From positions 1 through 64,000 of the forward strand of contig CAVORP010000004.1 in assembly GCA_963698645.1 (NCBI GenBank): 64,000 bases of DNA. Reading direction: 5' to 3'. The notes under the pieces are model-generated. The model searched no databases, had not been told where the DNA came from, and was given only the letters and a program-made list of their open reading frames with translations. The position numbers were made by a program, and so were the translations under genes. This stretch comes from Ovoidimarina sp963698645. GTDB lineage: Bacteria > Pseudomonadota > Alphaproteobacteria > Rhodobacterales > Rhodobacteraceae. This document shows positions 51,893 through 60,290 of the stretch, piece by piece (position 1 is the stretch's first letter; every line of letters starts with the position of its first letter).

Positions 51893-52288
51893 GTGGACAA
51901 AGTAATGAAATCAGAGGCGGAATGGCGGGCGCAACTGTCCGACGAGGCCTATCGCGTGACGCGCAAGCACGGGACGGAACGGGCCGGAACCCATGACGAT
52001 TTTCCGAAAGAGCCCGGAACCTTCATGTGCACCTGTTGCGGCGCGCCGCTGTTCGATCAGGCGCACAAGTTCGAATCCGGCACCGGCTGGCCCTCGTTCT
52101 ACCAGCCACTTGACCCGGAGATGGTGGGCGAGACGGAGGATCGCAGCTTCTTCATGCGGCGCACCGAGGTGCACTGCAATCGCTGCGAGGCGCATCTGGG
52201 GCATGTGTTCCCGGACGGACCGCAGCCCACGGGCCTACGCTACTGCATCAACGGCGTGGCGCTGGCGTTCGAGCCGGAGAAGGGCTGA
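51893..52288 (+). CDS. msrB: peptide-methionine (R)-S-oxide reductase
   Basis: 131 residues. Two C-x-x-C pairs for zinc (C-T-C-C and C-N-R-C), G-T-G-W-P-S-F-Y near 65, and catalytic Cys in R-Y-C-I-N-G-V-A. Start GTG 51893 with AGGAGG six bases upstream; the ATG at 51905 is four codons later. Confidence 0.93.
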   Translation: MDKVMKSEAEWRAQLSDEAYRVTRKHGTERAGTHDDFPKEPGTFMCTCCGAPLFDQAHKFESGTGWPSFYQPLDPEMVGETEDRSFFMRRTEVHCNRCEAHLGHVFPDGPQPTGLRYCINGVALAFEPEKG

Positions 52289-52434
52289 GGACCGGGCGAA
52301 GCGACCCTGCGAACGGCGTCGACCTCCCCGACCCTATACCAAAGGAGATCAGACTAGCCTTCTGACTGCCTGTTCAGCCGGGGACATCGCGTGTTTTCTG
52401 CTTCCAGTTAACAAGTAGTGAAGAGGAACCGAAA

Positions 52435-52599
52435 ATGGTACAGCGCGATTACATCTATGACCGTCTTGGCCGGCCCGATCAGACGACGTGGCTCGAGATC
52501 GACTTTGTCGAGGATTTCATCATCTCCGAAGATGCGCGCGATCCGGGATTTATGATGCAGGCCAAGCCCGCCGTGCTGTCCCATTGGGCACGGTACTGA
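52435..52599 (+). CDS. hypothetical 54-aa protein
   Basis: An ORF of 54 codons with AGAGGA 7 bases upstream of ATG 52435. The product begins M-V-Q-R-D-Y-I-Y-D-R, then L-G-R-P-D, W-L-E-I-D-F-V-E-D-F-I-I-S-E-D and ends S-H-W-A-R-Y. It is rich in Asp/Glu in the middle. No homologues recognised; codon use looks like that of its neighbours. The next 64 bases contain nothing obvious. Confidence 0.45.
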   Translation: MVQRDYIYDRLGRPDQTTWLEIDFVEDFIISEDARDPGFMMQAKPAVLSHWARY

Positions 52600-52663
52600 G
52601 CCGCCAGACCGGACGCTCTTGCACAACCCGATCCGGCGGGGTCACGAGCCGCTGGCCGCCGGA

Positions 52664-53128
52664 TCAGTTGCCGTCGAACAGGTCGCCCGGGTTGATCCGG
52701 CCAAGGTTGCCGAAGGCCTGACGGAGGAAGCCCACGCCTTGCGTGTTCTCGGTGGTGACGCGCCGCGACAGGCGCACGACCTGACCGCGTTCAAGGCCGA
52801 ACCGCTCGATATTGGTGACCACGCCCGCGTCGTCGAAGCTGACCGCCAGGACCTGACGGTCGATCTCTTCGGGCGCGCGCCATGCATAATTGCGATAGCG
52901 CGAACTCGATGTAGTACCAGCCGCTTTCGCTGAGGATGCCCGGAGACGCCGGGACGTCCGATCGAGCTTGCCACCGTATCGCGCGTGTCGACGCCGACGA
53001 TCACGTTGGCAAGGTCTTCTTCGGGCGGGATATAGCCGTGATCGCGGAAGGTGGCCGTGCAGCCCGTGATCGACCGCAAAGCACAACGCGAAAAGCAAAA
53101 CCCGGGTCGCTGCCGAAACATGCACCAT
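52664..53128 (-). CDS. bamE: outer-membrane assembly factor BamE, three frameshifts
   Basis: About 154 residues after repair. Lipoprotein: signal with lipobox ending I-T-G-C, T-A-T-F-R-D-H-G-Y-I-P next, G-V-D-T-R-D-T-V-A-S-S-I-G-R-P-G, then S-G-W-Y-Y-I-E and Y-A-W-R-A-P-E-E-I-D-R-Q-V-L-A-V-S-F-D, typical of alphaproteobacterial BamE/SmpA. Extra bases near 53086, 52947 and 52903 break the frame; length 465 is 3n as three insertions predict. AAGGGG upstream of ATG 53128. Divergent from the DUF177 gene. Confidence 0.88.
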   Translation of the reverse strand: MVHVSAATRVLLFALCFAVDHGLHGHLPRSRLYPARRRPCQRDRRRRHARYGGKLDRTSRRLRASSAKAAGTTSSSRYRNYAWRAPEEIDRQVLAVSFDDAGVVTNIERFGLERGQVVRLSRRVTTENTQGVGFLRQAFGNLGRINPGDLFDGN

Positions 53129-53196
53129 CTCTGCCCCTTGCCATTCCATGTGCCTGACGATTATCCGCTTACAGAAGGAATGCAGCCGGTTCAAGA

Positions 53197-53764
53197 ATGG
53201 AACAGGATATGAGCCCAGCCGAGACCGCCAAACCCTGAGGATCGGCGACCTGCCGAAGAACCGTCCGACCGCGTTCGAATTGGTGCCCGATGCCGAGGAC
53301 ACGGCTGGCCATCGCCGGGGAACTGGGCATCGACGCCGTTCGGAAACTGCGCCTTGCGGGCGAGATCGCGCCGATCGGCAAGGCCGACTGGCAATTGACC
53401 GCGACGCTGGGCGCCACGGTCGTGCAACCCTGTGTCGTGACGCTTGCGCCGGTGACCACGCGGATCGACGAGACGCCTGTCGCGCCTCTACCTTGCCGAA
53501 ATGCCCGAACCCGAGGTCGAGGCCGGTGCGGAGATCGAAATGCCCGAGGATGACAGCCACGAGCCCCTGCCCGCGGTGCTGGACCTGTCGCGGGTGATGG
53601 TCGAGGCGCTTGCGCTTGCGCTTGCCGCTTTATCCGCGCGCCGAGGGGCGGATCTGGAGGATGCGCGCTTTGCCGCGCCGGGGACCGCGCCCATGACCGA
53701 CGAGGATGCGCGGCCCTTCGCGGTGCTGAAGGGCTTGCGCGACAAGCTTGAAAAAGACGAGTAG
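53197..53764 (+). CDS. DUF177 (YceD-type) protein, about five frameshifts
   Basis: About 189 residues. Start M-E-Q-D-M-S-P-A-E-T-A-K-P, then L-R-I-G-D-L-P-K-N-R-P-T-A-F-E-L, later L-P-K-N..., the E-P-E-V-E-A-G-A-E-I-E-M-P-E-D-D region, D-L-S-R-V-M-V-E-A-L-A-L-A-L, and end K-L-E-K-D-E. Breaks seen: missing C in AAACCCTGA near 53238, extra base near 53299, change near 53486, and a +1/-1 pair near 53623-53650 that hides P-L-Y-P-R-A-E-G. The DUF177-rpmF pair is nearly universal; role linked to 23S rRNA in other species. Confidence 0.8.
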
Positions 53765-53930
53765 AAACAGGCACCCGGCGCGGTCAAGAAAAGGGTTGCG
53801 CTTCACCTGAATCGCAGTATGTTCCGCGCCTCGCCGACAAGAGATATTGGACATGGCCCGTTTGGTGAGTTACAGGGCTGTGAAACGATGAAACCGAGGG
53901 GCAGATGCCCCGCCAGACCGAGGTTGAGAC

Positions 53931-54140
53931 ATGGCTGTCCCTCAGAACAGAGTTACCCGCTCCCGCCGGAACATGCGCCGTTCGCACGACTCGTTGGTCG
54001 CAGCGAACCCGGCCGAATGCCCGAACTGTGGCGAGCTGAAGCGCCCGCATCACGTCTGTGGCGCCTGCGGTCATTATGACGATCGCGAGATCGTGGCACA
54101 GACCGACGAGATCGATCTGGACGACGAAGACGCGGCGTAA
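53931..54140 (+). CDS. rpmF: 50S ribosomal protein L32
   Basis: 69 residues: MAVPQNRVTRSRRNMRRSHD, then zinc ribbon C-P-N-C and C-G-A-C. A possible promoter TTGCGC-N16-TATGTT lies at 53796-53823. Followed 29 bases later by plsX. Confidence 0.96.
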   Translation: MAVPQNRVTRSRRNMRRSHDSLVAANPAECPNCGELKRPHHVCGACGHYDDREIVAQTDEIDLDDEDAA

Positions 54141-54169
54141 AGCGGGTGATCCGCGCACGGGGCTGAACG

Positions 54170-55272
54170 ATGGCAGATGGCCAGATTTCCGGGACAGCCC
54201 CGAACGGACGCATCATCATTTCGGTCGACGCCATGGGCGGCGATCAGGGGCCGGCGGCGGTTGTCGCCGGCATTGCCGATTCTGCCGCACAAGAACCCGA
54301 ATATCGGTTTCATCCTGCATGGGCCCGCCGATCCGAGCTTGAACCGCTGGTCGCCAAACGGCGTCTGAACGACCGCTGCGAGATCCGGGACACGCCCGGG
54401 ATCGTGCGGATGGACGACAAGCCCGCGCAGGTGCTGCGCCATGGTCAGGACACGTCGATGTGGTCGGCGATCGAGGCCGTGCGCAACGGCGAGGCCGAGG
54501 TCTGTGTCTCCTGCGGCAATACCGGCGCGCTGATGCTTCTGTCGATGATGCGGCTGCGCAAGCTGCCCGGCGTGAACCGCCCCGCCATCGCCTGTCTCTG
54601 GCCCTCGCGCAATCCGCAGGGGTTCAACGTGATGCTGGATGTGGGCGCCGATATCCGCGCCGACGAGCACGATCTGCTGCAATATGCGCTGATGGGGATG
54701 TCCTATGCCCGCAACGGTCTTGGGATCAGGCGGCCGCGCGTCGGCATGCTCAACCTCGGCACCGAAGAGCACAAGGGCCGGGCCGAGCTGAAGGCCGCCC
54801 ATGATCTTGTCGCCAAGGCCGCGCCCGAGCGCCGAATTCGATTTCGTCGGCTTCGTCGAAGGCGGCGACATCCCCTCGAACCGCGTCGACGTGATCGTCA
54901 CCGACGGGTTCACCGGCAATGTCGCGCTGAAAACCGGCGAAGGCACCGCCTCGCTGATCCGGGAATTTCTGGAAGACGCATTCAAGGCCACGCCCCTGTC
55001 CCGTATCGCAGCACTTCTGGCGCTGACCTCGCTGCGGCGGCTGGGCAAGCGGATCGACCCGCGCCGGGTGAATGGCGGCGTGTTTCTCGGGCTGAACGGC
55101 ACGGTCGTGAAATCCCATGGCGGGGCCGATGCCACCGGCGTCTCGGCCGCCATCAAGCTGGCCTTCAGACTGGCCGCAGTCCGGCTTCAACGAACGTCTG
55201 GCGGCACGGGTTGCATCCGCCCCGCCCCCGCGCCAAGATGCGGCAGCGGATGGGGCTGAGAGCGGACAATAA
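54170..55272 (+). CDS. plsX: phosphate acyltransferase PlsX, about four frameshifts
   Basis: About 367 residues. Makes acyl-phosphate from acyl-ACP for phospholipid synthesis. I-I-I-S-V-D-A-M-G-G-D at the start, V-S-C-G-N-T-G-A-L-M, G-T-E-E-H-K-G, V-I-V-T-D-G-F-T-G-N-V and K-S-H-G-G-A-D-A. The piece K-N-P-N-I-G-F-I-L-H-G-P-A-D (54290-54335) is in another frame. Indels near 54282 (+1), 54338 (-1), 54828 (+1) and 55181 (+1); 1103 bases is 3n+2, as these predict. Ends G-F-N-E-R-L-A-A-R-V at TAA 55272, two bases before fabH. Confidence 0.93.
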
Positions 55273-55274
55273 CA

Positions 55275-56247
55275 ATGACAATACGCGCCGTCGTGCGGGG
55301 GGTCGGGCACTATCTGCCCGAGCGGGTCGTCCCGAACTCCGAATTCGAAAGCATCGTCGATACGACGGACGAATGGATCAGGTCGCGATCCGGCATCGAG
55401 CGGCGCCATTTCGCCGCCGAGGATGAAACAACCTCGAAAATGGCCTCGAACGCCGCGCGCGCCGCACTTGCCATGGCGGGGATGGAGCCGACCGATATCG
55501 ACGCGCTGATCGTCGCCACATCGACCGCCGACCTGACATTTCCCTCGGCCGCCACGATGGTGCAGGCCGAACTTGGCATGAACGCCGGCTATGCCTTTGA
55601 TGTACAAGCGGTTTGTGCGGGTTTCGTCTATGCCCTGGCAAATGCGAATGCGCTGATCGTCTCGGGTCAGGCCAAGCGCGTGATGGTGATCGGGGCCGAG
55701 ACCTTCAGCCGGATCATGGACTGGACCGACCGCAGCACCTGTGTCCTGTTCGGCGATGGCGCGGGCGCGCTGATCCTCGAGGCGACGCCGGGCGAGGGCA
55801 CGAACGCCGATCGGGGCATCCTGTCGATCGATCTGAATTCCGACGGCCGCTACCGCGACATCCTTTACGTCGATGGCGGCGTCTCGACCAAGAACACCGG
55901 GCCTTCTGCGCATGGAGGGCAAGGAAGTCTTCCGCCACGCGGTGGAAAAACTGGCCCAGACCGCCCACACGGCGCTGGAGAAGATCGGGCTGGACGGCGA
56001 TGATGTCGACTGGATCGTGCCCCATCAGGCGAACCTGCGGATCATCAAATCGACGGCGCAGCGGATGAACGTGCCCATGGACCGGGTCGTGGTGACGGTT
56101 CAGGACCACGGAAACACCTCGGCCGCATCGATCCCGCTGGCGCTTTCGGTGGGTGTCGAACGGGGCCAGATCAAGCCCGGCGACCTGATCGTGACAGAGG
56201 CGATCGGGGGCGGTTTGGCATGGGGCGCGGTGGTTCTGCGCTGGTAG
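55275..56247 (+). CDS. fabH: beta-ketoacyl-ACP synthase III, one frameshift
   Basis: About 324 residues. A-V-C-A-G-F-V-Y with the active Cys, H-Q-A-N-L-R-I-I with His, and G-N-T-S-A-A-S-I-P with Asn form the C-H-N triad. First condensation in fatty-acid synthesis. Break near 55896: K-N-T then G-L-L-R-M-E-G-K-E-V-F-R; one extra G. 973 bases is 3n+1. Starts 2 bases after plsX stop. Confidence 0.95.
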
Positions 56248-56287
56248 GCCGGGCGCCGCTTTTACGCTGTCTTCCAAGTTGTTGATA

Positions 56288-56317
56288 TTGACTCGGAAAA
56301 TTCCAGTGCCCTATGGT
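56288..56317 (+). promoter_or_regulatory. probable ihfA promoter
   Basis: TTGACT (56288-56293), spacer 18, TATGGT (56312-56317), 26 bases before the ihfA ATG. The 5' end would be very short. Confidence 0.5.
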
Positions 56318-56342
56318 TGGCGCATTGTTCGAGGGGATGATG

Positions 56343-56645
56343 ATGAGCGAAAAGACTTTGACACGGATGGATTTGAGCGAAGCCGTCTTTCGCGAGGTGG
56401 GACTGTCGCGGAATGAATCCGCCCAGTTGGTGGAAAGCGTGCTGACCCATATGTCGGATGCGCTGGTGGCCGGAGACTCGGTCAAGATCTCGTCCTTCGG
56501 CACGTTCAGCGTGCGCGACAAGGCGGCCCGCATCGGGCGCAATCCGAAGACCGGCGAAGAGGTTCCGATCCATCCCCGCCGGGTTCTGACCTTCCGTCCC
56601 TCGCATCTGATGAAAGATCGCGTGGCGGCAGGCAACAAGCGGTAA
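56343..56645 (+). CDS. ihfA: integration host factor subunit alpha
   Basis: 100 residues: L-T-R-M-D-L-S-E-A-V-F, then K-I-S-S-F-G-T-F, R-I-G-R-N-P-K-T-G-E-E-V-P-I, F-R-P-S. Start ATG 56343 with GAGGGG upstream. DNA bending protein. Five bases before the merR gene. Confidence 0.95.
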   Translation: MSEKTLTRMDLSEAVFREVGLSRNESAQLVESVLTHMSDALVAGDSVKISSFGTFSVRDKAARIGRNPKTGEEVPIHPRRVLTFRPSHLMKDRVAAGNKR

Positions 56646-56649
56646 ACAC

Positions 56650-57451
56650 ATGAAGAAATCCCCGGACGCCTTCCGGACCATCTCGGAAGTAGCCGAGTGG
56701 CTGGATGTGCCGACGCATGTTCTGCGCTTCTGGGAAAGCCGTTTCGCGCAGGTCAAACCGGTCAAGCGCGCCGGCGGCCGGCGCTATTACCGTCCCGCGG
56801 ACATGCAGCTGATCGGCGGCATCAAGGTGCTTCTGCACGACGAGGGCATGACGATCCGCGGCGTGCAGAAACTGTTGCGCGACGAGGGGATCAAGCATGT
56901 CGCGGGCATTCTCGCAACCGCTTGACAGCGAAGAGGCCGAACCGATCGAGATCAGCGCCCGCACCCTGCCGGAAGAGGCCAAGGGCGAAAGCGATGTGAT
57001 CGCGCTTCTGCGCGAGGCCGACGAGGCCGCGACACCGGAACCGCCCCGATCATGCGCCGAACGCGAAAGAGGAGATCGCCGGAGAAGAGGAGGCTGCGGC
57101 CGTCCTGTCCTTTGGCTCGGTCCGCGAAGCGCGCAGCCGAGCGCCGCGCCCGCACCTGCCCGCTCGAGTCCGCCCGCGGAGCGCGAGCAGGCCGCACCCG
57201 AGCCGCTTCGCCCGCCCCTGCGTCCCCGAGCCCTGCACCTGCAGCCGCTGCCGTCATGGCGCCTGCCATCCCCGAGACCCCGGAGGTTCCCGCGACCGAT
57301 CCCGCCGATAGCTCTCCTGCCCATGTGCAGAGCCGCCGGCCCGGTCGCGAAGCTGATCGCGCGAAACCGCACCGTATCGCCGCCCGAAGGCGTCCGGATC
57401 GAAGATGTCGTGGCGGCGCTGCGCGCGGTGCGCGACCGCTCGGCGTCCTAA
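56650..57451 (+). CDS. MerR-family regulator with long Pro/Ala linker, several frameshifts
   Basis: About 267 residues. Clear MerR N-terminal domain: F-R-T-I-S-E-V-A-E-W-L-D-V-P-T-H-V-L-R-F-W-E-S-R-F, K-R-A-G-G-R-R-Y-Y-R-P-A-D. The first frame stops at 56925; F-S-Q-P-L-D-S-E-E-A-E continues in another (extra A near 56908). Further breaks occur near 57045 (K-E-E-I-A-G-E-E-E frame) and at two or more sites in the Pro/Ala-rich section, ending R-N-R-T-V-S-P-P-E-G-V-R-I-E-D-V-V-A-A-L. Its place after ihfA is standard in alphaproteobacteria. Confidence 0.82.
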
Positions 57452-57503
57452 TTCCGGTTGCCCCCTTGCCCTGCCCGCAATATTGGGTATGTAAGGCCAG
57501 CGT

Positions 57504-57581
57504 CGGGCTATGGCGCAGCCTGGTAGCGCGTCCGTCTGGGGGACGGAAGGTCGCAGGTTCGAAGTCCTGCTAGCCCGACCA
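57504..57581 (+). tRNA. tRNA-Pro(GGG), with one extra base in the T-loop
   Basis: Acceptor CGGGCTA/TAGCCCG, D-arm GCGC...GCGC, anticodon stem TCCGT/ACGGA with loop CTGGGGG (anticodon GGG), and CCA encoded at the 3' end. The T-stem GCAGG/CCTGC encloses eight bases, TTCGAAGT, instead of seven; the T-loop is otherwise canonical. So the tRNA is 78 nt, not 77. One inserted G at about 57564 is likely. Confidence 0.9.
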
Positions 57582-57636
57582 ATTTCGAACGCCCGCGCCC
57601 CCAAGGTGGCGGGCGTTTCGCTGCCCGGAGACCGTC

Positions 57637-58715
57637 ATGACAGGCGTCCTGCCATCCCAGACCCTGCGCACCATGATCGACGAGGGCGCGATCGCCGCCG
57701 ATCCCGCGGTCATCCCCGAGCAGATCCAGCCCGCCTCTCTCGACCTGCGGCTGGGCACGATCGCCTACCGGGTCCGGGCCAGTTTCCTTGCCGGTGCGAA
57801 GGCGCAGGTGGCCAGCCGGCTGGCCGAGTTCGAGATGCACCGGATCGACCTGACCCATGGCGCGGTTCTCGAGAAGGGCTGCGTCTATGTCGTGCCGCTG
57901 ATGGAGCATCTCGCCCTGCCGCCGGGAATTCAGGCCGTGGCGAATGCCAAATCCTCCACCGGGCGGCTTGATCTTCTGACCCGCGTCATCACCGATGGCG
58001 GCACCGAATTCGACCGGATCCCACCGGGCTATGCCGGGCCGCTTTTCGCCGAGATCTGCCCCCGCTCCTTCTCGGTACTGGTCCGGCCCGGAATGCGATT
58101 GAACCAGATCCGGTTTCGCGCGGGCCATGCGGTGCTGGACGATACCGAGCTGGCGGCGCTGCATGAGGAGACGCCGCTTGTCTCGGGCACGGCCGTGATC
58201 TCCGAGGGCCTTGGCTTCTCGGTCGATCTGCGCCCCGAAACCGGCGATCTTGTGGGCTACCGCGCCAAGCCCCATACCGGCGTGATCGATCTCGACCGGA
58301 TCGGCGGCTACGATCCCGCCGAATTCTGGGAAGACCTGCGCACCCGCGAGGGCCGCATCATCCTCGATCCCGGCGCCTTCTACATTCTGGTCAGCCGCGA
58401 GGCGGTGACGATCCCGCCGGGCTATGCCGCCGAAATGGCGCCCTACATGGCCATGGTGGGCGAGTTTCGGGTGCATTACGCGGGCTTCTTCGACCCGGGC
58501 TTCGGCTGGGCCGAGGCCGGCGGGGCCGGTTCGCGCGGCGTTCTCGAGGTCCGCTGCCACGAGGCGCCCTTCGTCCTCGAACACGGTCAGGTCGTGGGGC
58601 GGCTTGTCTATGAACGCATGGCCGCGAGCTCCCCGAGACGCTCTACGGCCGCGAGATCGCGTCGAATTACCAGGGCCAGGGTCTGAAGCTGTCAAAGCAT
58701 TTCCGCGCGCCCTGA
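57637..58715 (+). CDS. dcd: 2'-deoxycytidine 5'-triphosphate deaminase (double-length), one frameshift
   Basis: About 359 residues, twice the usual dCTP deaminase. Q-I-Q-P-A-S-L-D-L-R-L-G and A-N-A-K-S-S-T-G-R-L-D show the first half; S-V-D-L-R-P-E-T-G-D and V-G-E-F-R-V-H-Y-A-G-F-F-D-P-G-F-G the second (both halves similar), as known for Rhodobacterales. One base missing near 58626 takes the end out of frame; read through, it ends E-T-L-Y-G-R-E-I-A-S-N-Y-Q and K-H-F-R-A-P. 1079 bases is 3n+2. Confidence 0.9.
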
Positions 58716-58732
58716 TCCCGCTTCTTCTCTTT

Positions 58733-58782
58733 CCAAATATCCCGGGGGGGCCGCCCCAAGGGCGGCGGGGGCTGGCCCCCGC
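58733..58782. repeat. REP-like GC-rich double hairpin
   Basis: After CCAAATATCCC come two hairpins: GCCGCCC-CAA-GGGCGGC (58750-58766) and GGGGG-CTGG-CCCCC (58767-58780). This motif, AAATATCCCGGGGG with GC hairpins, resembles a repeated extragenic element I recall from Rhodobacteraceae. It lies between convergent dcd and scpB and may serve as terminator. Confidence 0.5.
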
Positions 58783-58796
58783 GCCGGTGCTGCCGG

Positions 58797-59503
58797 TCAG
58801 GACGCCTCGTCCTCCTCCGCGCCCTCGCCATAATCCTCATCGGCCTCGTCCGGCGCCTGCTCCGGCCGATCGCCGCTGTCTTCGAACATGTCCGGCTCGT
58901 CCTCGTCCGGAAGCTCCTCGTCCTCGCCCGGCGGCGGACGGTTGTCGAGCAGGCCCGCCGACCGAAGTTCCTTGAGCCCCGGCAGATCGCGTGCCGATTC
59001 GAGGCCGAAATGATCGAGGAAGGATTGCGTCACCACGAAGGTCACGGGCCGACCCGGGGTCATCCGTCGCGGCCGAACCGGATCCAGTCGAGTTCGAGCA
59101 ACTGATCGATCGTCCCGCGCGAGACCGATACGCCGCGAATCTCTTCGATCTCGGCGCGGGTGACGGGCTGATGATAGGCCACGATGGCCAGCGTCTCGAT
59201 CGCCGCGCGCGACAGCTTGCGGGTCTCGGTGGTTTCCTTCTGCATGAGGAAGCCCAGATCGGGCGCGGTGCGCATCGCCCAGGCCTCGCCCACGCGCACG
59301 ACGCGGACGCCGCGGCCCTCATAGCGTTTGCGCAGGAGTTCCAGCGCCGCCGCCGCATCCGCGCCATGGGGCATGCGGGCGTTCAGATCCGCCACGCTCA
59401 CCGGATCGGCAGAGGCGAAGAGCACCGCTTCGACCATCCGTTCCTGTTCGGCCATGGGGGGTGCTTCGAACAGGCTCTCGCTGGTTTCGGGCGCTTCACT
59501 CAC
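58797..59503 (-). CDS. scpB: segregation and condensation protein B, one frameshift
   Basis: About 236 residues. Marks: V-E-A-V-L-F-A-S-A-D-P-V, R-G-V-R-V-V-R-V-G-E-A-W-A-M-R-T, I-V-A-Y-H-Q-P-V-T-R-A-E-I-E-E-I-R-G-V and G-R-P-V-T-F-V. Frame changes near 59062, F-G-R-D-G then M-T-P-G-R-P; one missing base; a 707-bp length is 3n+2. Start GTG 59503, with GGAG 8 bases before, overlapping the end of scpA. The end is very acidic (E-D-E-E-L-P-D-E-D-E-P). Confidence 0.9.
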
Positions 59504-60290
59504 TCCGCACACTCCGCAATTGAATGGGGGCGAACAGCCCCTGCTGGCGCAATTCGGCCCGGCCCGCCTTCACAAGTTCAAGCGATGCGGCGAATGTCGC
59601 CGCCGTGGCCGAGCGCCGCCGCGCCGGGTCGAGTTGCCAGCCTTCGGGGAGATAGCTGGACAGATCGGTCCAGTCGCCCGCGAAGCCGATCATCCCGCGC
59701 ATCCGCTCGAGCGCCTGTTCCATGGTCAGCACGTTGTCGCGATCCATCACGTAGGGCCGGAATTCGTCGCGGGTCCGGATCCGCGCGTAGCCCTGCATCA
59801 GGTCCAGAAGCGTCGAGGTGTATTTGATCCGCCGGACTCGGGTGACATCTTCGGGAATGCCGCGCACGAAGAAATCGCGCCCCTTCTGGTCCCGCGCCAT
59901 CAGCCGGGCCGCGACGTCGCGCATCGCCTGAAGCCGTTCCAGCTGAAACGCCAGATGCGCCGCCAGATCCTCGCCCGAGGGTCCTTCGTCGCCCGGTTCG
60001 GGCGGCAGGAGCAGCCGGGATTTCAGGAAGGTGAGCCAGGCAGCCATGACCAGATAATCCGCTGCAAGTTCGATCCGCAACTCCTTGGCTTTCCTGACGA
60101 ATTCAAGGTACTGCTGGGCCAGCGCCAGAACCGAGATGCGGCGCAGGTCGACCTTCTGCGTCCGCGATAGCGTGAGCAGCAGATCGAGCGGCCCCTCGAA
60201 CCCGTCCACATCGACGATCAGCGCCTCGGCGGCCAGCCGGGCGTCCACATGTACCACTGTGCTGTCCGAAGTCTCGTCAGTCGCTGTCAT
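59496..60290 (-). CDS. scpA: segregation and condensation protein A
   Basis: 264 residues from ATG 60290. D-G-F-E-G-P-L-D-L-L-L-T-L near 30, then L-A-A-D-Y-L-V-M-A-A-W-L-T-F-L-K-S-R-L-L-L-P. Kleisin of the SMC complex. Overlaps nagZ by 14 bases and scpB by 8, so all three are coupled. Confidence 0.93.
   Translation of the reverse strand: MTATDETSDSTVVHVDARLAAEALIVDVDGFEGPLDLLLTLSRTQKVDLRRISVLALAQQYLEFVRKAKELRIELAADYLVMAAWLTFLKSRLLLPPEPGDEGPSGEDLAAHLAFQLERLQAMRDVAARLMARDQKGRDFFVRGIPEDVTRVRRIKYTSTLLDLMQGYARIRTRDEFRPYVMDRDNVLTMEQALERMRGMIGFAGDWTDLSSYLPEGWQLDPARRRSATAATFAASLELVKAGRAELRQQGLFAPIQLRSVRSE

Noticed and set aside
52664..57451. True pseudogene formation in bamE-merR
   Set aside because: All of these genes are core and mostly essential, each broken by single-base indels with conserved protein on both sides, and even a tRNA is affected. 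Error fits better.
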